This document shows positions 1-7,464 of a stretch of 64,000 nucleotides of DNA, in pieces. Under the pieces are notes generated by a model. It saw only the letters and a program-made list of their open reading frames with translations. It did not search any database and was not told where the DNA came from. A program made the translations under genes and the position numbers. The stretch spans positions 62,001-126,000 of the forward strand of contig CAMFJD010000001.1 of assembly GCA_945956935.1 (NCBI GenBank), written 5' to 3'. The DNA is from an uncultured Bacillota bacterium. Lineage in GTDB: Bacteria; Bacillota_I; Bacilli_A; Culicoidibacterales; ZOR0006. Position 1 is the stretch's first letter. Each line of letters begins with the position of its first letter.

Positions 1-609
1 GGCAGTGCCTGTCTGTCCGTAAAGGTGTTCAATCAGATAGCCGAAGTCGTCCTTATCTAACCTGCGGATTTTGAAACGACGAGAGATTTTATTTTCTAAG
101 AGCTTTTCCATCTTCTGAAAACGCAGGATTTCATCATTACTCATACTAACAAAATCGCCCATCAGCTTATGGTTCACATCATAGACAAAATCAGACAAAG
201 CATTTTTTGCTTCAACGGTAAGACTTTTCATAGAAAACTCCTGATCGTTGAGAAGCAACTTAAAGCCGATAAAGAAACGGTAGTTCACTTGATTTTCGCC
301 AATCATGGATATTAAAGCGTCTGTCTGTTGGTCGATTTTGTCATAGGCAACCGCTTTGAGCTTGCCAGTGACTTCATTTTTGGAACGCTCTTGTGCAGAA
401 CGTATGCTGGATTCTGTACTGATTTGTAAAGCATGAATTTTGCCATCACGATTTTGTGCGATAAGCTGTCTGAAAGAATCATGCACTTGTATTTTCTGTT
501 CTGGACTTAGAAATGAGTAATTGTAAGGAACAAGCTCATAGTAAGCATAACATTCCCCGTCTTTATTCCAGACGAGATTGTTTTCAATGTATTTAATTGG
601 ATATGCCAT
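1..609 (-). CDS. Tn916 Orf16-like VirB4-type conjugation ATPase TcpF, N-terminal part
   Basis: Only the first 203 codons are present; the gene runs off the left edge. The visible protein starts with MAYPIKYIENN and matches the N-terminal domain of the VirB4/TcpF-type ATPase of Tn916 (Orf16, usually about 800 residues). That family powers mating-channel assembly at the membrane. The Walker motifs lie downstream of the visible part, so the ATPase assignment rests on position and on recognition of the N-terminus. The ATG at 609 overlaps the end of orf17 by 17 bases, indicating translational coupling. Truncation is by the window, not by mutation. Confidence 0.9.
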   Translation of the reverse strand, partial: MAYPIKYIENNLVWNKDGECYAYYELVPYNYSFLSPEQKIQVHDSFRQLIAQNRDGKIHALQISTESSIRSAQERSKNEVTGKLKAVAYDKIDQQTDALISMIGENQVNYRFFIGFKLLLNDQEFSMKSLTVEAKNALSDFVYDVNHKLMGDFVSMSNDEILRFQKMEKLLENKISRRFKIRRLDKDDFGYLIEHLYGQTGTA

Positions 610-985
610 AAAATTCACTCCTAACTGCTGTAATGGCTTCTTGTGGCTGGTTTCTGCCAAGCGTTACTTTTTTTCCTGCATAGGTCAGCTTTGGTCGCAG
701 TGCATAAGCAATGACAGACTTCAAAAATCCATAAGGCTTTTTACCATCAAAAGTTTTTGTAGACATAAACCATGTGAAAGCCACAGGAATCCCAAAGTAT
801 TTGAGAAATGCTCCCTCTATCATGGAAAGAGGGGGCAAGTTGCCAAGTATCATCACTGCAAAGAGTGACACGACAAACCATGTCATTTGCGTAAAGGTTA
901 TGGGAAACGGAAGTCTAAAATCATTGATAGAATACAGTACCTTTTCCACAGACCAGATACTGGTATAGCTTCGTATTTTCTTCAT
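593..985 (-). CDS. Tn916 Orf17-like conjugal transfer membrane protein TcpE
   Basis: A 130-residue protein with two hydrophobic segments (about residues 34-52 and 57-75) flanked by basic ends, as in the TcpE family of Gram-positive conjugation channels. I chose the ATG at 985 because AAAGGA stands 8 bases upstream. A longer reading from 1099 would overlap ardA, lacks a ribosome site and adds an unrelated leader. It sits between ArdA and the VirB4-like ATPase, as in Tn916. Known role: integral membrane component of the mating channel; the exact function is not visible in the sequence. Confidence 0.88.
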   Translation of the reverse strand: MKKIRSYTSIWSVEKVLYSINDFRLPFPITFTQMTWFVVSLFAVMILGNLPPLSMIEGAFLKYFGIPVAFTWFMSTKTFDGKKPYGFLKSVIAYALRPKLTYAGKKVTLGRNQPQEAITAVRSEFYGISN

Positions 986-1073
986 GTAATCAATCCTTTC
1001 ATAAAAAATAGGGGTAGCTGATTGAGCCACCCCGTAAAATAGAAAATCTGCCAGTAGTAATGTACCGACAGAT

Positions 1074-1571
1074 TTAATAGACGATTTCAAAAATCCCATG
1101 ATTGGTTGAGATAAACGTTCCTGAAAGGTCTAAATCCCGACCATAGGCTTGATAATCAATATAGTTTTGAAGACTAGCTGGTACTTCGCCTAAAGCACCC
1201 GTTTCTTCAATGTAGTAGCGTGCCACGTCATACATATCATCACAATCGGAATGAATGATAATATCCTCTTGATGTTCGCTTAGTTCTTCAATGCTTGAAA
1301 AATGAGTGAGCAGAGCAGATAGCTCCGATTGTAATTCTTCGGGTAATTCCGATACCATTTCCCATAGTCGATTGAGTTCGCCAATGGAAGTGTATTCGTC
1401 AACCGTAAAGGGTAACTCGTAGTCATGAATGGCGTATTCCTCATATTCATCATTCAAGCCGATTTTCTCTTTGACTTCCTCAAAGTCAATGGGAAAGGTA
1501 AACCACGCACCGACCAATTCGCCCTCATTGTATTTGCCTAAATTCGCAATATAGACTTGCATATCGTCCAT
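1074..1571 (-). CDS. ardA: Antirestriction protein ArdA (Tn916 Orf18)
   Basis: A 165-residue, strongly acidic protein (runs such as EELSEHQEDIIIHSD) starting MDDMQVYIANLGKYNEG, typical of ArdA. ArdA is an elongated dimer that mimics B-form DNA and occupies type I restriction-modification enzymes. In an ICE it protects the incoming element in a new host. Family length is about 165 residues, so this copy is complete. The spacer to orf19 (1572-1687) holds no gene. Confidence 0.95.
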   Translation of the reverse strand: MDDMQVYIANLGKYNEGELVGAWFTFPIDFEEVKEKIGLNDEYEEYAIHDYELPFTVDEYTSIGELNRLWEMVSELPEELQSELSALLTHFSSIEELSEHQEDIIIHSDCDDMYDVARYYIEETGALGEVPASLQNYIDYQAYGRDLDLSGTFISTNHGIFEIVY

Positions 1572-1687
1572 ATATTCACGTCCTTTCTTTGTAGAGATTC
1601 AAAAATCCCTACCGCACTTCGTTTGGTGTACCATTCCTTTGCGGAACATAAGAAAACCACTTATATTCCACAAAAGAACGGTTTTAT

Positions 1688-1909
1688 TTAAGCACCAATA
1701 ATGCGATTGAATAGCTCTAGTAAAATGTCTTTTACTCCAGCAGCGTTGAAGACTAAGCCAACCGCAATAATCGCAATAATTAAAAAGCCAATCAGTTTGC
1801 TAAACTCACGCTTGAAGCCAAGATACAAGCCAATCACAACGATTGCTAAAAGCACCAGTGATTGAGCGTTTGATAGAAACCAGTTATAAAGGTTTTGTCC
1901 AAAATTCAT
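1688..1909 (-). CDS. Tn916 Orf19-like small membrane protein (TcpD-type)
   Basis: A 73-residue protein with two hydrophobic helices (about residues 16-30 and 37-54) and a short polar C-terminus. It occupies the orf19 position between relaxase and ArdA genes and resembles the TcpD family of small membrane proteins found in Tn916- and pCW3-type conjugation modules. Its role is presumed to be structural within the mating channel. The call rests on position, size and topology. Confidence 0.8.
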   Translation of the reverse strand: MNFGQNLYNWFLSNAQSLVLLAIVVIGLYLGFKREFSKLIGFLIIAIIAVGLVFNAAGVKDILLELFNRIIGA

Positions 1910-1951
1910 AAAAATGTTCTCCTCTCTATATTCAATGAATTTGTATTTGAG

Positions 1952-3157
1952 TTATTTTTTTGTTGTTATCACGTCCTGTTCTTTTACTGACTGTTGCTTC
2001 AAAATCTGCTTGTGTCGGTCTGTCAGTTTCGCATGGTCGAGAATGTCTTTTACAACCTGCGTCTGGTTGATTTCATCAAGTTTAATCGCAACCTTTAAGG
2101 TCGGGGCAACTTGATGAGATAGCCAGTTCAGCGTCCTTTGGAAGGAGTAAGGCTCTGGTTTTGTGGTTAGTTTTAATCGTTCACGATTGTTCCCAATAAA
2201 CCAAGCCCATTCTTCATTCAGTTTCCAATCAGAACGAGGTTTGGAATCGTCTTTATCTACAAAACGGATATACCGATTGATAATTTTAAAGGCGGTATGC
2301 TCTGGATTGTCATAGACGAGTAAATCACGGACTGCATAATAGGCACGCTCATTTTTCAATCGAATCTCAAAACGGTTTTTTACTTCTGCGTCTTCAATGG
2401 GAATATCATTTTTCTTGTACTGCTCGTAGTCCTTTTCATAGATACAGAAATAAACTTCACTTTGTAATGAACCGATATAGAGGGTGTTTCCCATACATTC
2501 CTTTTCCTCTTTGCGTACCAGTTCGCCACTGCGATAGCTTTTAAAACTGCGGAAGACGGAGATACATTCTTCCTGTTGGCACTTTTCAGTGAGTACAGGG
2601 ATATTTAAAATCCCTGTCTTATCGTTAATGGCAAGGTCAAGGCGTTTCATCACACCGCCAGCCACCAAAACGTCCATAAAGAACTCATACCAGCTTCTTT
2701 GTTGTGCCAGAAGATAGCTTTCAAATTGTCTGCACCCACGACCTTTCAATTCCACCAGAACTCCTTTGTCCAGTTCATGGGAGCAAAGGACGAATATGTC
2801 GCCTAAAGCATAATGCTCTGAATAAGAATAGAAACCATAGTCCTCATGAAGAAAATAGGACAGTTTCAGTTGTAAGATGTTTTCGACCACCTGCTGTACG
2901 TCTGTTGTCGGAAAGCGAATTCTTACATAATCAAACAGCATTTCAAGGGGAGCGTCGGGATTGAAGCGTTCCAGAGCTTCCCAAAGGGACTGCTGTAAAT
3001 CCTCTGATGGCTTGACTTTTCCTGTTTCAATATCGCTTAGATACTGCCTTGTAATACCAGTCGCAACAGCTAAACGGTTTTGAGATAGTCCATAAGCCAA
3101 GCGTTTTTCTTTTAAATGCTGTAACCAAGTTTGTTCATTCAGTAAAAATCCCTCCAA
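1952..3157 (-). CDS. Conjugative relaxase MobT (Tn916 Orf20), Rep_trans family with N-terminal HTH
   Basis: A protein of about 400 residues. Residues about 12-60 form a Cro/C1-type helix-turn-helix (RLAYGLSQNRLAVATGITRQ...). The remainder is the replication-initiation-factor fold of MobT relaxases, which nick oriT and also start rolling-circle replication of the excised circle. It lies next to the oriT-like region at 3160-3334. The start is unusual: the first in-frame start-like codon is TTG at 3157, but this overlaps the GGAGGG ribosome site, and a CTG at 3140-3142 stands 7 bases after that site. True initiation may therefore be at 3142. Confidence 0.92.
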   Translation of the reverse strand: MEGFLLNEQTWLQHLKEKRLAYGLSQNRLAVATGITRQYLSDIETGKVKPSEDLQQSLWEALERFNPDAPLEMLFDYVRIRFPTTDVQQVVENILQLKLSYFLHEDYGFYSYSEHYALGDIFVLCSHELDKGVLVELKGRGCRQFESYLLAQQRSWYEFFMDVLVAGGVMKRLDLAINDKTGILNIPVLTEKCQQEECISVFRSFKSYRSGELVRKEEKECMGNTLYIGSLQSEVYFCIYEKDYEQYKKNDIPIEDAEVKNRFEIRLKNERAYYAVRDLLVYDNPEHTAFKIINRYIRFVDKDDSKPRSDWKLNEEWAWFIGNNRERLKLTTKPEPYSFQRTLNWLSHQVAPTLKVAIKLDEINQTQVVKDILDHAKLTDRHKQILKQQSVKEQDVITTKK

Positions 3158-3159
3158 TC

Positions 3160-3334
3160 AAAAAGGCGTATGTCAACTTTTAAAGCCCATTTGACATACG
3201 CTGAAATTTTGTAAATCCCTTGTAACCAAAGGATTTTCTAATGTTTTTTTGACTGTTTCCTGTCGATTTGTACCCCCCTGTTAGATACGGGGGGTTAAGT
3301 GCTGGCGTGGCTATTGCCACACCAGCCAGCAAGA
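3160..3334. other. Tn916-type origin of transfer (oriT) region
   Basis: The non-coding stretch between the relaxase gene and the coupling ATPase gene is where Tn916 carries oriT. It contains two prominent inverted repeats: ACCCCCC/GGGGGGT around 3272-3295 and GCTGG(c)GTGGC/GCCAC(a)CCAGC at 3301-3326. GC-rich dyads like these contrast with the AT-rich surroundings and fit a relaxase binding and nicking region. The nick site itself cannot be read off with certainty. A 61-codon open frame across it is treated as spurious. Confidence 0.75.
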
Positions 3335-4720
3335 TCAGTCCACACCTGCGACTTCCGCTTCGCACGTCGCCTGCGTGGACTGTCTGCTGTTGGATAACTT
3401 TTTAATTTCCTCCAAGAAATCATATCCTTTTGGTACAAGGGGAGTATAAAACTCTGATATGACACTTGTTCCTACATCAACATAGCCACGACCTTTGATT
3501 CGCTTTAAGAAGAAATCCTTTTGTACGTCACTGCCAAACATCATGCCATAGCCCATTTCAGACATACGACCTAAAGCCACTCTGAAATTAAACTGATCAC
3601 GGATTCCGTCGCCTAAATATTTTGCGTCTGGACGTTGACAAGCCAGTATTAGAAAGAAGCCAGCTTGACGACCTAACATGACAATCTGTTTCAGCTTATT
3701 CATAACTGCGGTGTTTTCTTTTGTTCCCAGCATTTCCATGAAAGCGACGTATTCATCAAAGATTAAGAAGTGTGCCGGGAGACCTAAGTAAGCATAATTT
3801 TTGCCAGTCTTATAGTTCTTCATCTGCTTCATTTCCTCACTACGTTTCATCATTTCTTCATAGAATGTTTCAATGCAAGAAAGCAAGTCTTCTTTTCTAT
3901 AGTAGACATTTGCCATCACAGAACCTAAGTCCGCAAGATCAGCATTTTTCGGGTCAAGAATATACAGTTTTGAATCTGTATGAAGCAAGGCTTCAATCAG
4001 TGTCAGTATAAAGTAAGTTTTACCGCCACCTGTACCACCAGCAATCAACATATGAGGGAGCTTATCATATTCCCACCATACGTTTTTCATTAAGCGAAGT
4101 TTACCATCTTTAGCTTCTACTTCATCAATAGAAATACGACTGGCTATGGTGTCATAGAGCAAAGTATATTCCACATAGGAATCCTTTAACTCTTTATCCG
4201 TCAGCTCACAGTACAAGCCACTCTCTAATTTCTTTTCCAAGTGTAAGAGTTGGTCTTGATATTTTCCCAGCGTGATTTCCACCCGTATCTGTATCAAGCC
4301 ATTTTTAAGTCGATAATACATTTTAGGGAAGTAGGTTATCTTTTCCTTTGTACGACCAGCACTATCTTTAAAGAAACCCTCTGTTTTGACCTGTTCAGAT
4401 TCATACCACTTGTTTTCAAGTATCATCTTTGCCAGTTTTTGACGGTGGTAAAGTTGTTTAACCGTATCATAGCGAACCCGTTTGAATACAAACGCTACCA
4501 GCAAGCAGATAAGAATTGCGACACTGAAACTGATAATTAAATAGGGAATGTCAATCTTATCTGCTTGTGATAGGTTAAAATCCTGCCAGTTGATCTGCTG
4601 GATTGTCTTCACATGAAACAGTCCGACAACCAGCAGGAAAACAGGCAGGAGTGACGCTATCGTAAAATGAAAGACTAAATCTTTACCAGATGGGCGAATC
4701 CTTTTACCACGCTGTTTCAT
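3335..4720 (-). CDS. Conjugative coupling ATPase TcpA (Tn916 Orf21), FtsK/SpoIIIE type
   Basis: A 461-residue membrane ATPase. Two N-terminal transmembrane helices (about residues 16-35 and 59-80) are followed by an FtsK/SpoIIIE domain with Walker A GGTGGGKT near residue 228 and Walker B FLIFDEY near residue 318. The family couples the relaxase-DNA complex to the mating channel and pumps DNA to the recipient. Length and gene position equal Orf21 of Tn916. Its ATG at 4720 has GAAAGGAG upstream. No damage is visible. Confidence 0.94.
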   Translation of the reverse strand: MKQRGKRIRPSGKDLVFHFTIASLLPVFLLVVGLFHVKTIQQINWQDFNLSQADKIDIPYLIISFSVAILICLLVAFVFKRVRYDTVKQLYHRQKLAKMILENKWYESEQVKTEGFFKDSAGRTKEKITYFPKMYYRLKNGLIQIRVEITLGKYQDQLLHLEKKLESGLYCELTDKELKDSYVEYTLLYDTIASRISIDEVEAKDGKLRLMKNVWWEYDKLPHMLIAGGTGGGKTYFILTLIEALLHTDSKLYILDPKNADLADLGSVMANVYYRKEDLLSCIETFYEEMMKRSEEMKQMKNYKTGKNYAYLGLPAHFLIFDEYVAFMEMLGTKENTAVMNKLKQIVMLGRQAGFFLILACQRPDAKYLGDGIRDQFNFRVALGRMSEMGYGMMFGSDVQKDFFLKRIKGRGYVDVGTSVISEFYTPLVPKGYDFLEEIKKLSNSRQSTQATCEAEVAGVD

Positions 4721-4748
4721 GCGAAAAAGTCTCCTTTCTACCTAGCGA

Positions 4749-5135
4749 CTATTTGTCTTGTGTCGGTTCTTTCTTTGCTTGTGGTTGAGCTTTGAATGAA
4801 CTAGAATCCTTTGTCAGCACAATATCGTCTGCCTTGATATACCAGTCAACATCTGCTCCTTGATAGGTGGCAGTAGCAACGGTGTCCGCAATGGGATTGA
4901 TAAGTTCCACCCGTGCGTTATAATCAAACTCTTTCAAAGGCACGCTGGCAGGAATACTTACTTGAATCATGCGTCCTTGTCCTTTGGATTTTAAGTCATA
5001 GGTACGTTCCTTGATTTCATCTGAAACCGACCCGTCTTCATTTTGGATTCTCACTTCACGACGTAGAGCAGAGAATTTCAATTCTCCAAAAGTCGTGTCT
5101 TTATCTAATACAATGCCATTTGCTAATCTCATCAT
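4749..5135 (-). CDS. Tn916 Orf22-like DUF961 protein
   Basis: A 128-residue soluble protein of the DUF961 family with a lysine- and glutamine-rich tail (AKKEPTQDK). It shares the pattern FGELKFS...R...SYDL...VSIPA...VELINP with the neighbouring Orf23 homologue, so the two are tandem paralogues. DUF961 proteins lie at the start of Tn916-type transfer operons; their biochemical role is not established. It is separated from orf23 by 15 bases, indicating a common transcript. Confidence 0.88.
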   Translation of the reverse strand: MMRLANGIVLDKDTTFGELKFSALRREVRIQNEDGSVSDEIKERTYDLKSKGQGRMIQVSIPASVPLKEFDYNARVELINPIADTVATATYQGADVDWYIKADDIVLTKDSSSFKAQPQAKKEPTQDK

Positions 5136-5150
5136 TTTTCCTCTCTTTCT

Positions 5151-5465
5151 TTATTCTTTTATCATGTCGTCAGCATGTAAAAGGTAATTTGTAAAACCAC
5201 GAGTGCCGATTTTGTAGCCCTCTGCGGTAATACGTGGATTGACTAACTTCACACGTTCCTCAAAGCCGAAATGTTTTTCGCCAGCTTCAGCAGGAAGCAC
5301 CACCACAATATCATCTGCTCTTTGAACATCAGAATAGAGATTATAGCTTCTTGATAAGACAGTTAGCCGTCCGTTGATTCTTCGCTGAACGACTTTATCC
5401 TCGCCAGCAAATTCTAAATTGCCGAATGTTTTTTCCATGTTGGGAATCACAAATTTAAGTTCCAT
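5151..5465 (-). CDS. Tn916 Orf23-like DUF961 protein
   Basis: A 104-residue DUF961 protein beginning MELKFVIPNMEKTFGNLEF, the paralogue of the next gene (orf22). It is the first full-size gene of the transfer operon, reading away from the ICE end. AAAGGAT lies about 7 bases before its ATG. In Tn916 the transfer genes are transcribed mainly after excision, from promoters that read across the joined ends; here, in the integrated state, they would be largely silent. Confidence 0.88.
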   Translation of the reverse strand: MELKFVIPNMEKTFGNLEFAGEDKVVQRRINGRLTVLSRSYNLYSDVQRADDIVVVLPAEAGEKHFGFEERVKLVNPRITAEGYKIGTRGFTNYLLHADDMIKE

Positions 5466-5487
5466 ATTTTTACCTATCCTTTCTTTT

Positions 5488-5562
5488 TTATTGGCTGAAT
5501 GAATGTTTGATGGTCTTAAAGAGTGGGGAACGACCTTTTGATTCTTGATTTTTTGTTTTCAT
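5488..5562 (-). CDS. Short basic leader peptide at the orf24 position of the ICE
   Basis: A 24-residue basic peptide, MKTKNQESKGRSPLFKTIKH plus SFSQ, preceded by a good ribosome site (GAAAGGAAG, 6 bases before the ATG) and followed 22 bases later by orf23. Its size, position and strong ribosome site suggest a real small protein or a leader controlling the transfer operon. No function is known to me. Confidence 0.55.
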   Translation of the reverse strand: MKTKNQESKGRSPLFKTIKHSFSQ

Positions 5563-5587
5563 AAGTTCACTTCCTTTCAAAATCGGG

Positions 5588-5624
5588 TAAAAAAATAGAC
5601 ACCTCATTTTTTGAAGTGTCTACC
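5588..5624 (-). terminator. Hairpin with U-run reading into the ICE transfer operon
   Basis: TAGACACCTC (5596-5605) pairs with GAAGTGTCTA (5613-5622). On the minus strand the hairpin is followed by a run of seven T. It would stop or attenuate transcription entering the transfer operon from the ICE end, upstream of the leader peptide. Confidence 0.7.
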
Positions 5625-5706
5625 TATTAAATATTCAAATTTTATTGGAAGTATCTTTATATCTTCACTTTTCAAGGATAAATCGTCGTATCAAAGCTCA
5701 TTCATA

Positions 5707-5728
5707 AGTAGTAAATTAGTAGTAAATT
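5707..5728. repeat. Tandem 11-bp repeats, integrase arm-type sites near the ICE end
   Basis: The sequence agtagtaaatt occurs twice without a gap (5707-5717 and 5718-5728), about 75-95 bp from the element terminus. Tn916 carries short direct repeats (DR-2) near its ends that bind the N-terminal domain of its tyrosine integrase; these copies fit in spacing and composition. Confidence 0.75.
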
Positions 5729-5789
5729 GAGTGGTTTTGACCTTGATAAAGTGTGATAAGTCCCGTTTTTATGCGGATAACTAGATTTT

Positions 5790-5812
5790 TATGCTATTTT
5801 TAATGTAAAAAA
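5790..5812. other. ICE-chromosome junction (attachment site)
   Basis: The Tn916-like terminal sequence ends around the bases atgctattttt (5791-5801) and is followed by T/A-rich sequence, as expected for a Tn916 target (T-rich, bend, A-rich). The boundary is accurate to about 6 bases because the coupling sequence cannot be told apart from the target. Confidence 0.65.
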
Positions 5813-5816
5813 AGTA

Positions 5817-5845
5817 TTGTTTTTTTAAAAGGAATAGTATATAAT
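5817..5845 (+). promoter_or_regulatory. Promoter of the infC-rpmI-rplT operon
   Basis: TTGTTT (5817-5822), a 17-bp spacer and TATAAT (5840-5845) form a near-consensus vegetative promoter. The ICE terminus lies about 15-20 bp upstream, so the core promoter was left intact but everything upstream of it has been replaced by ICE sequence. Confidence 0.8.
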
Positions 5846-5849
5846 CAAA

Positions 5850-6010
5850 TACGTGGTTTAAACCATAAGAAAAGTGAATACAAAATACGTAGTGGAAAGC
5901 AGAACAATTGTTCTCACCTGATTTGGCTTTTGCTGATAGGTTCGATGTCATTACTAGAACATACAATTTGTAAGTTCTTTCCGTACGTATATTTGGAAAG
6001 AGCTTTTTTT
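5850..6010 (+). promoter_or_regulatory. L20-type leader with attenuator of the infC operon
   Basis: About 200 bases separate the promoter from infC. This leader ends in an intrinsic terminator, GTTCTTTCC (5974-5982) paired with GGAAAGAGC (5995-6003) plus eight T. Firmicutes carry an L20 leader here, in which excess ribosomal protein L20 binds an RNA fold mimicking its 23S rRNA site and promotes termination. Position and the terminator support this; the L20-binding fold was not modelled. Confidence 0.7.
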
Positions 6011-6051
6011 GTTGCTTAGATGCAACTACTAATTTTTTGGAGGTGCTCGCT

Positions 6052-6591
6052 ATAAAACGTGCTACTAATAATCAGCAACAGGATAAAACACTTTTAAACG
6101 AAAAAATTCGTTTCCGTGAAGTGCGTGTAATTGATGGTGAAGGTGAACAATTAGGGATTTTATCACGTGATGAAGCATTAGCTTTAGCCACTGAACGAAA
6201 TCTCGACCTAGTGTGTGTGTCTCCAGACGCGAAACCCCCAGTTTGTCGTGTGATGGACTATGGGAAGTACCGTTTTGAGCAACAACGTAAGCAAAAATTG
6301 GCGAAAAAAAATCAAAAAGTTGTTACGATCAAAGAAGTGCGTTTGAGTCCTACAATTGATACTCATGATTTTGAAACGAAGTTACGAAATGCAATGAAGT
6401 TCCTTGAAAAAGGTGACAAAGTAAAAGTTTCAATTCGTTTCCGCGGGCGTGCAATCGCCCACACTAGCATCGGACGAGACGTGTTAATTCGCTTCTCAGA
6501 AGCATGCGAAGAAATCGCGACGGTTGAAGGACAAATCAAACTTGATGGTCGAAATATGTTTATGACATTAACGCCGAAAAAAGCGAATTAG
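6052..6591 (+). CDS. infC: Translation initiation factor IF-3
   Basis: IF-3 binds the 30S subunit, rejects mismatched start codons and prevents premature 50S joining. The 180-codon protein shows the N-domain ([20 protein letters not shown]), the lysine-rich linker (residues about 80-95) and the C-domain ([14 protein letters not shown]). The likely start is ATA at 6052: GGAGG (6039-6043) stands 8 bases upstream, whereas the TTG at 6037 overlaps and the GTG at 6043 abuts that ribosome site. infC classically uses a rare start codon (AUU in E. coli and B. subtilis), which lets IF-3 repress its own translation. It is followed by rpmI and rplT in one operon. Confidence 0.95.
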   Translation: MKRATNNQQQDKTLLNEKIRFREVRVIDGEGEQLGILSRDEALALATERNLDLVCVSPDAKPPVCRVMDYGKYRFEQQRKQKLAKKNQKVVTIKEVRLSPTIDTHDFETKLRNAMKFLEKGDKVKVSIRFRGRAIAHTSIGRDVLIRFSEACEEIATVEGQIKLDGRNMFMTLTPKKAN

Positions 6592-6614
6592 TAAGAGCAA
6601 AGGAGAATACGACA

Positions 6615-6809
6615 ATGCCGAAAATGAAATCTCACAGCGGTTTAGCTAAACGTGTAAAACGCACAGGAAGCGGTAAATTAAAGCGTGGACGCGCTTATAC
6701 AAGCCACTTAGCTGCTAACAAATCTCAAAAACAAAAACGTCACTTACGTCACGCAGCATTAGTTTCTGCAGGTGACTTTAAACGTATTAAACAAATGTTA
6801 CAAAAATAA
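6615..6809 (+). CDS. rpmI: 50S ribosomal protein L35
   Basis: A 64-residue, highly basic protein starting [20 protein letters not shown], the bL35 signature. It is a component of the large ribosomal subunit, placed between infC (23 bases upstream) and rplT as in nearly all Firmicutes. AAAGGAG precedes the ATG. Length is standard. Confidence 0.98.
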   Translation: MPKMKSHSGLAKRVKRTGSGKLKRGRAYTSHLAANKSQKQKRHLRHAALVSAGDFKRIKQMLQK

Positions 6810-6849
6810 GAAATATTGCGCTTTTTAAAAGCACAAGGAGGTAATCACT

Positions 6850-7344
6850 ATGCCACGTGTTAAAGGTGGAACAGTTGCGCGTCGTCGTCGCAAAAAGATT
6901 TTAAAATTAGCTAAAGGTTACTTTGGTTCAAAACATACGTTATACAAAACAGCTCATGAGCAAGTCATGAAATCATTCATGTACTCATACCGTGATCGTC
7001 GTCAAAAGAAACGTGATTTCCGTAAATTATGGATTACACGTATCAATGCGGCTGCACGTTTAAATGGAATGAGCTACAGCACATTAATTAACGGATTAAA
7101 CTTAGCGAACATTGATGTAAACCGTAAAATGTTAGCTGAATTAGCTGTTAATGATGCTGAATCATTTGCTGCAATTGCTGCACAAGCAAAAGCGGCTTTA
7201 GAAAAAAAAAAGCCTAATTTAACTCAAACAGATGATTTAAGCAAATTAACTGTTGTTCAGTTAAAGGAGTTAGCTGTTGAACGCGATGTTAAAATCCCAT
7301 CAACAGCAAAAAAAGCAGACATCATCGAGTTATTACAAGCTTAA
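6850..7344 (+). CDS. rplT: 50S ribosomal protein L20 with C-terminal SAP/Rho_N-like extension
   Basis: Residues 1-118 are a normal bL20 ([20 protein letters not shown], ending near KAALEKK); L20 is needed for early 50S assembly and represses its own operon. The family is normally about 118 residues, but here the frame continues to 164. After a short linker, residues about 129-163 ([20 protein letters not shown] and on to IIELLQA) resemble the helix-extended-loop-helix of SAP or Rho N-terminal domains, which bind nucleic acid. AAGGAGG precedes the ATG and a terminator follows. The tail is an in-frame extension, not a frameshift. Confidence 0.97.
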   Translation: MPRVKGGTVARRRRKKILKLAKGYFGSKHTLYKTAHEQVMKSFMYSYRDRRQKKRDFRKLWITRINAAARLNGMSYSTLINGLNLANIDVNRKMLAELAVNDAESFAAIAAQAKAALEKKKPNLTQTDDLSKLTVVQLKELAVERDVKIPSTAKKADIIELLQA

Positions 7345-7354
7345 TGACATCGAG

Positions 7355-7385
7355 AAAAAACCGACTATATAGGTCGGTTTTTTTG
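7355..7385 (+). terminator. Terminator of the infC operon
   Basis: AAAAAACCGAC and GTCGGTTTTTT form a stem with a short A/T loop, followed by T residues, directly after rplT. Confidence 0.9.
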
Positions 7386-7464
7386 TTTATTACAACGGAT
7401 TTTTTGGTATTTCGTAAAGAAATATGCTATGATAGTAGAAAAATAAAATAAAGGAGAAATGATA

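Larger units (their letters stand above)
1..5800. mobile_element. Conjugation end of a Tn916-family integrative conjugative element (partial)
   Basis: The minus-strand genes follow the Tn916 order from its left end: small leader, orf23, orf22, orf21 (TcpA), oriT, orf20 (MobT), orf19 (TcpD), orf18 (ArdA), orf17 (TcpE) and orf16 (VirB4-like). The terminal 200 bp carry tandem 11-bp repeats (agtagtaaatt) like integrase arm sites. The AT-rich end near 5800 resembles the Tn916 terminus as I remember it; the exact last base and the coupling bases cannot be fixed without the empty site. The rest of the element (orf15 to int and any cargo such as a resistance gene) lies left of the window. Confidence 0.93.

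Noticed and set aside
986-1099. Longer N-terminus for the TcpE gene (start at 1099)
   Set aside because: The extra 38 codons overlap ardA and lack a ribosome site, while the ATG at 985 has a good one.
3180-3365. A 61-codon open frame on the minus strand across the oriT region
   Set aside because: It covers the inverted repeats of oriT and the 3' end of the coupling ATPase gene, has no ribosome site, and shows a composition unlike a protein.
1-5800. Tetracycline resistance or integrase genes of the ICE
   Set aside because: Tn916 relatives often carry tetM, and int/xis at the other end, but none of these is in this window. No resistance claim can be made.
5781-5966. Minus-strand open frame across the ICE junction and infC promoter
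   Set aside because: It spans the ICE-chromosome boundary and the leader of infC, with no ribosome site; a chance frame in AT-rich DNA.
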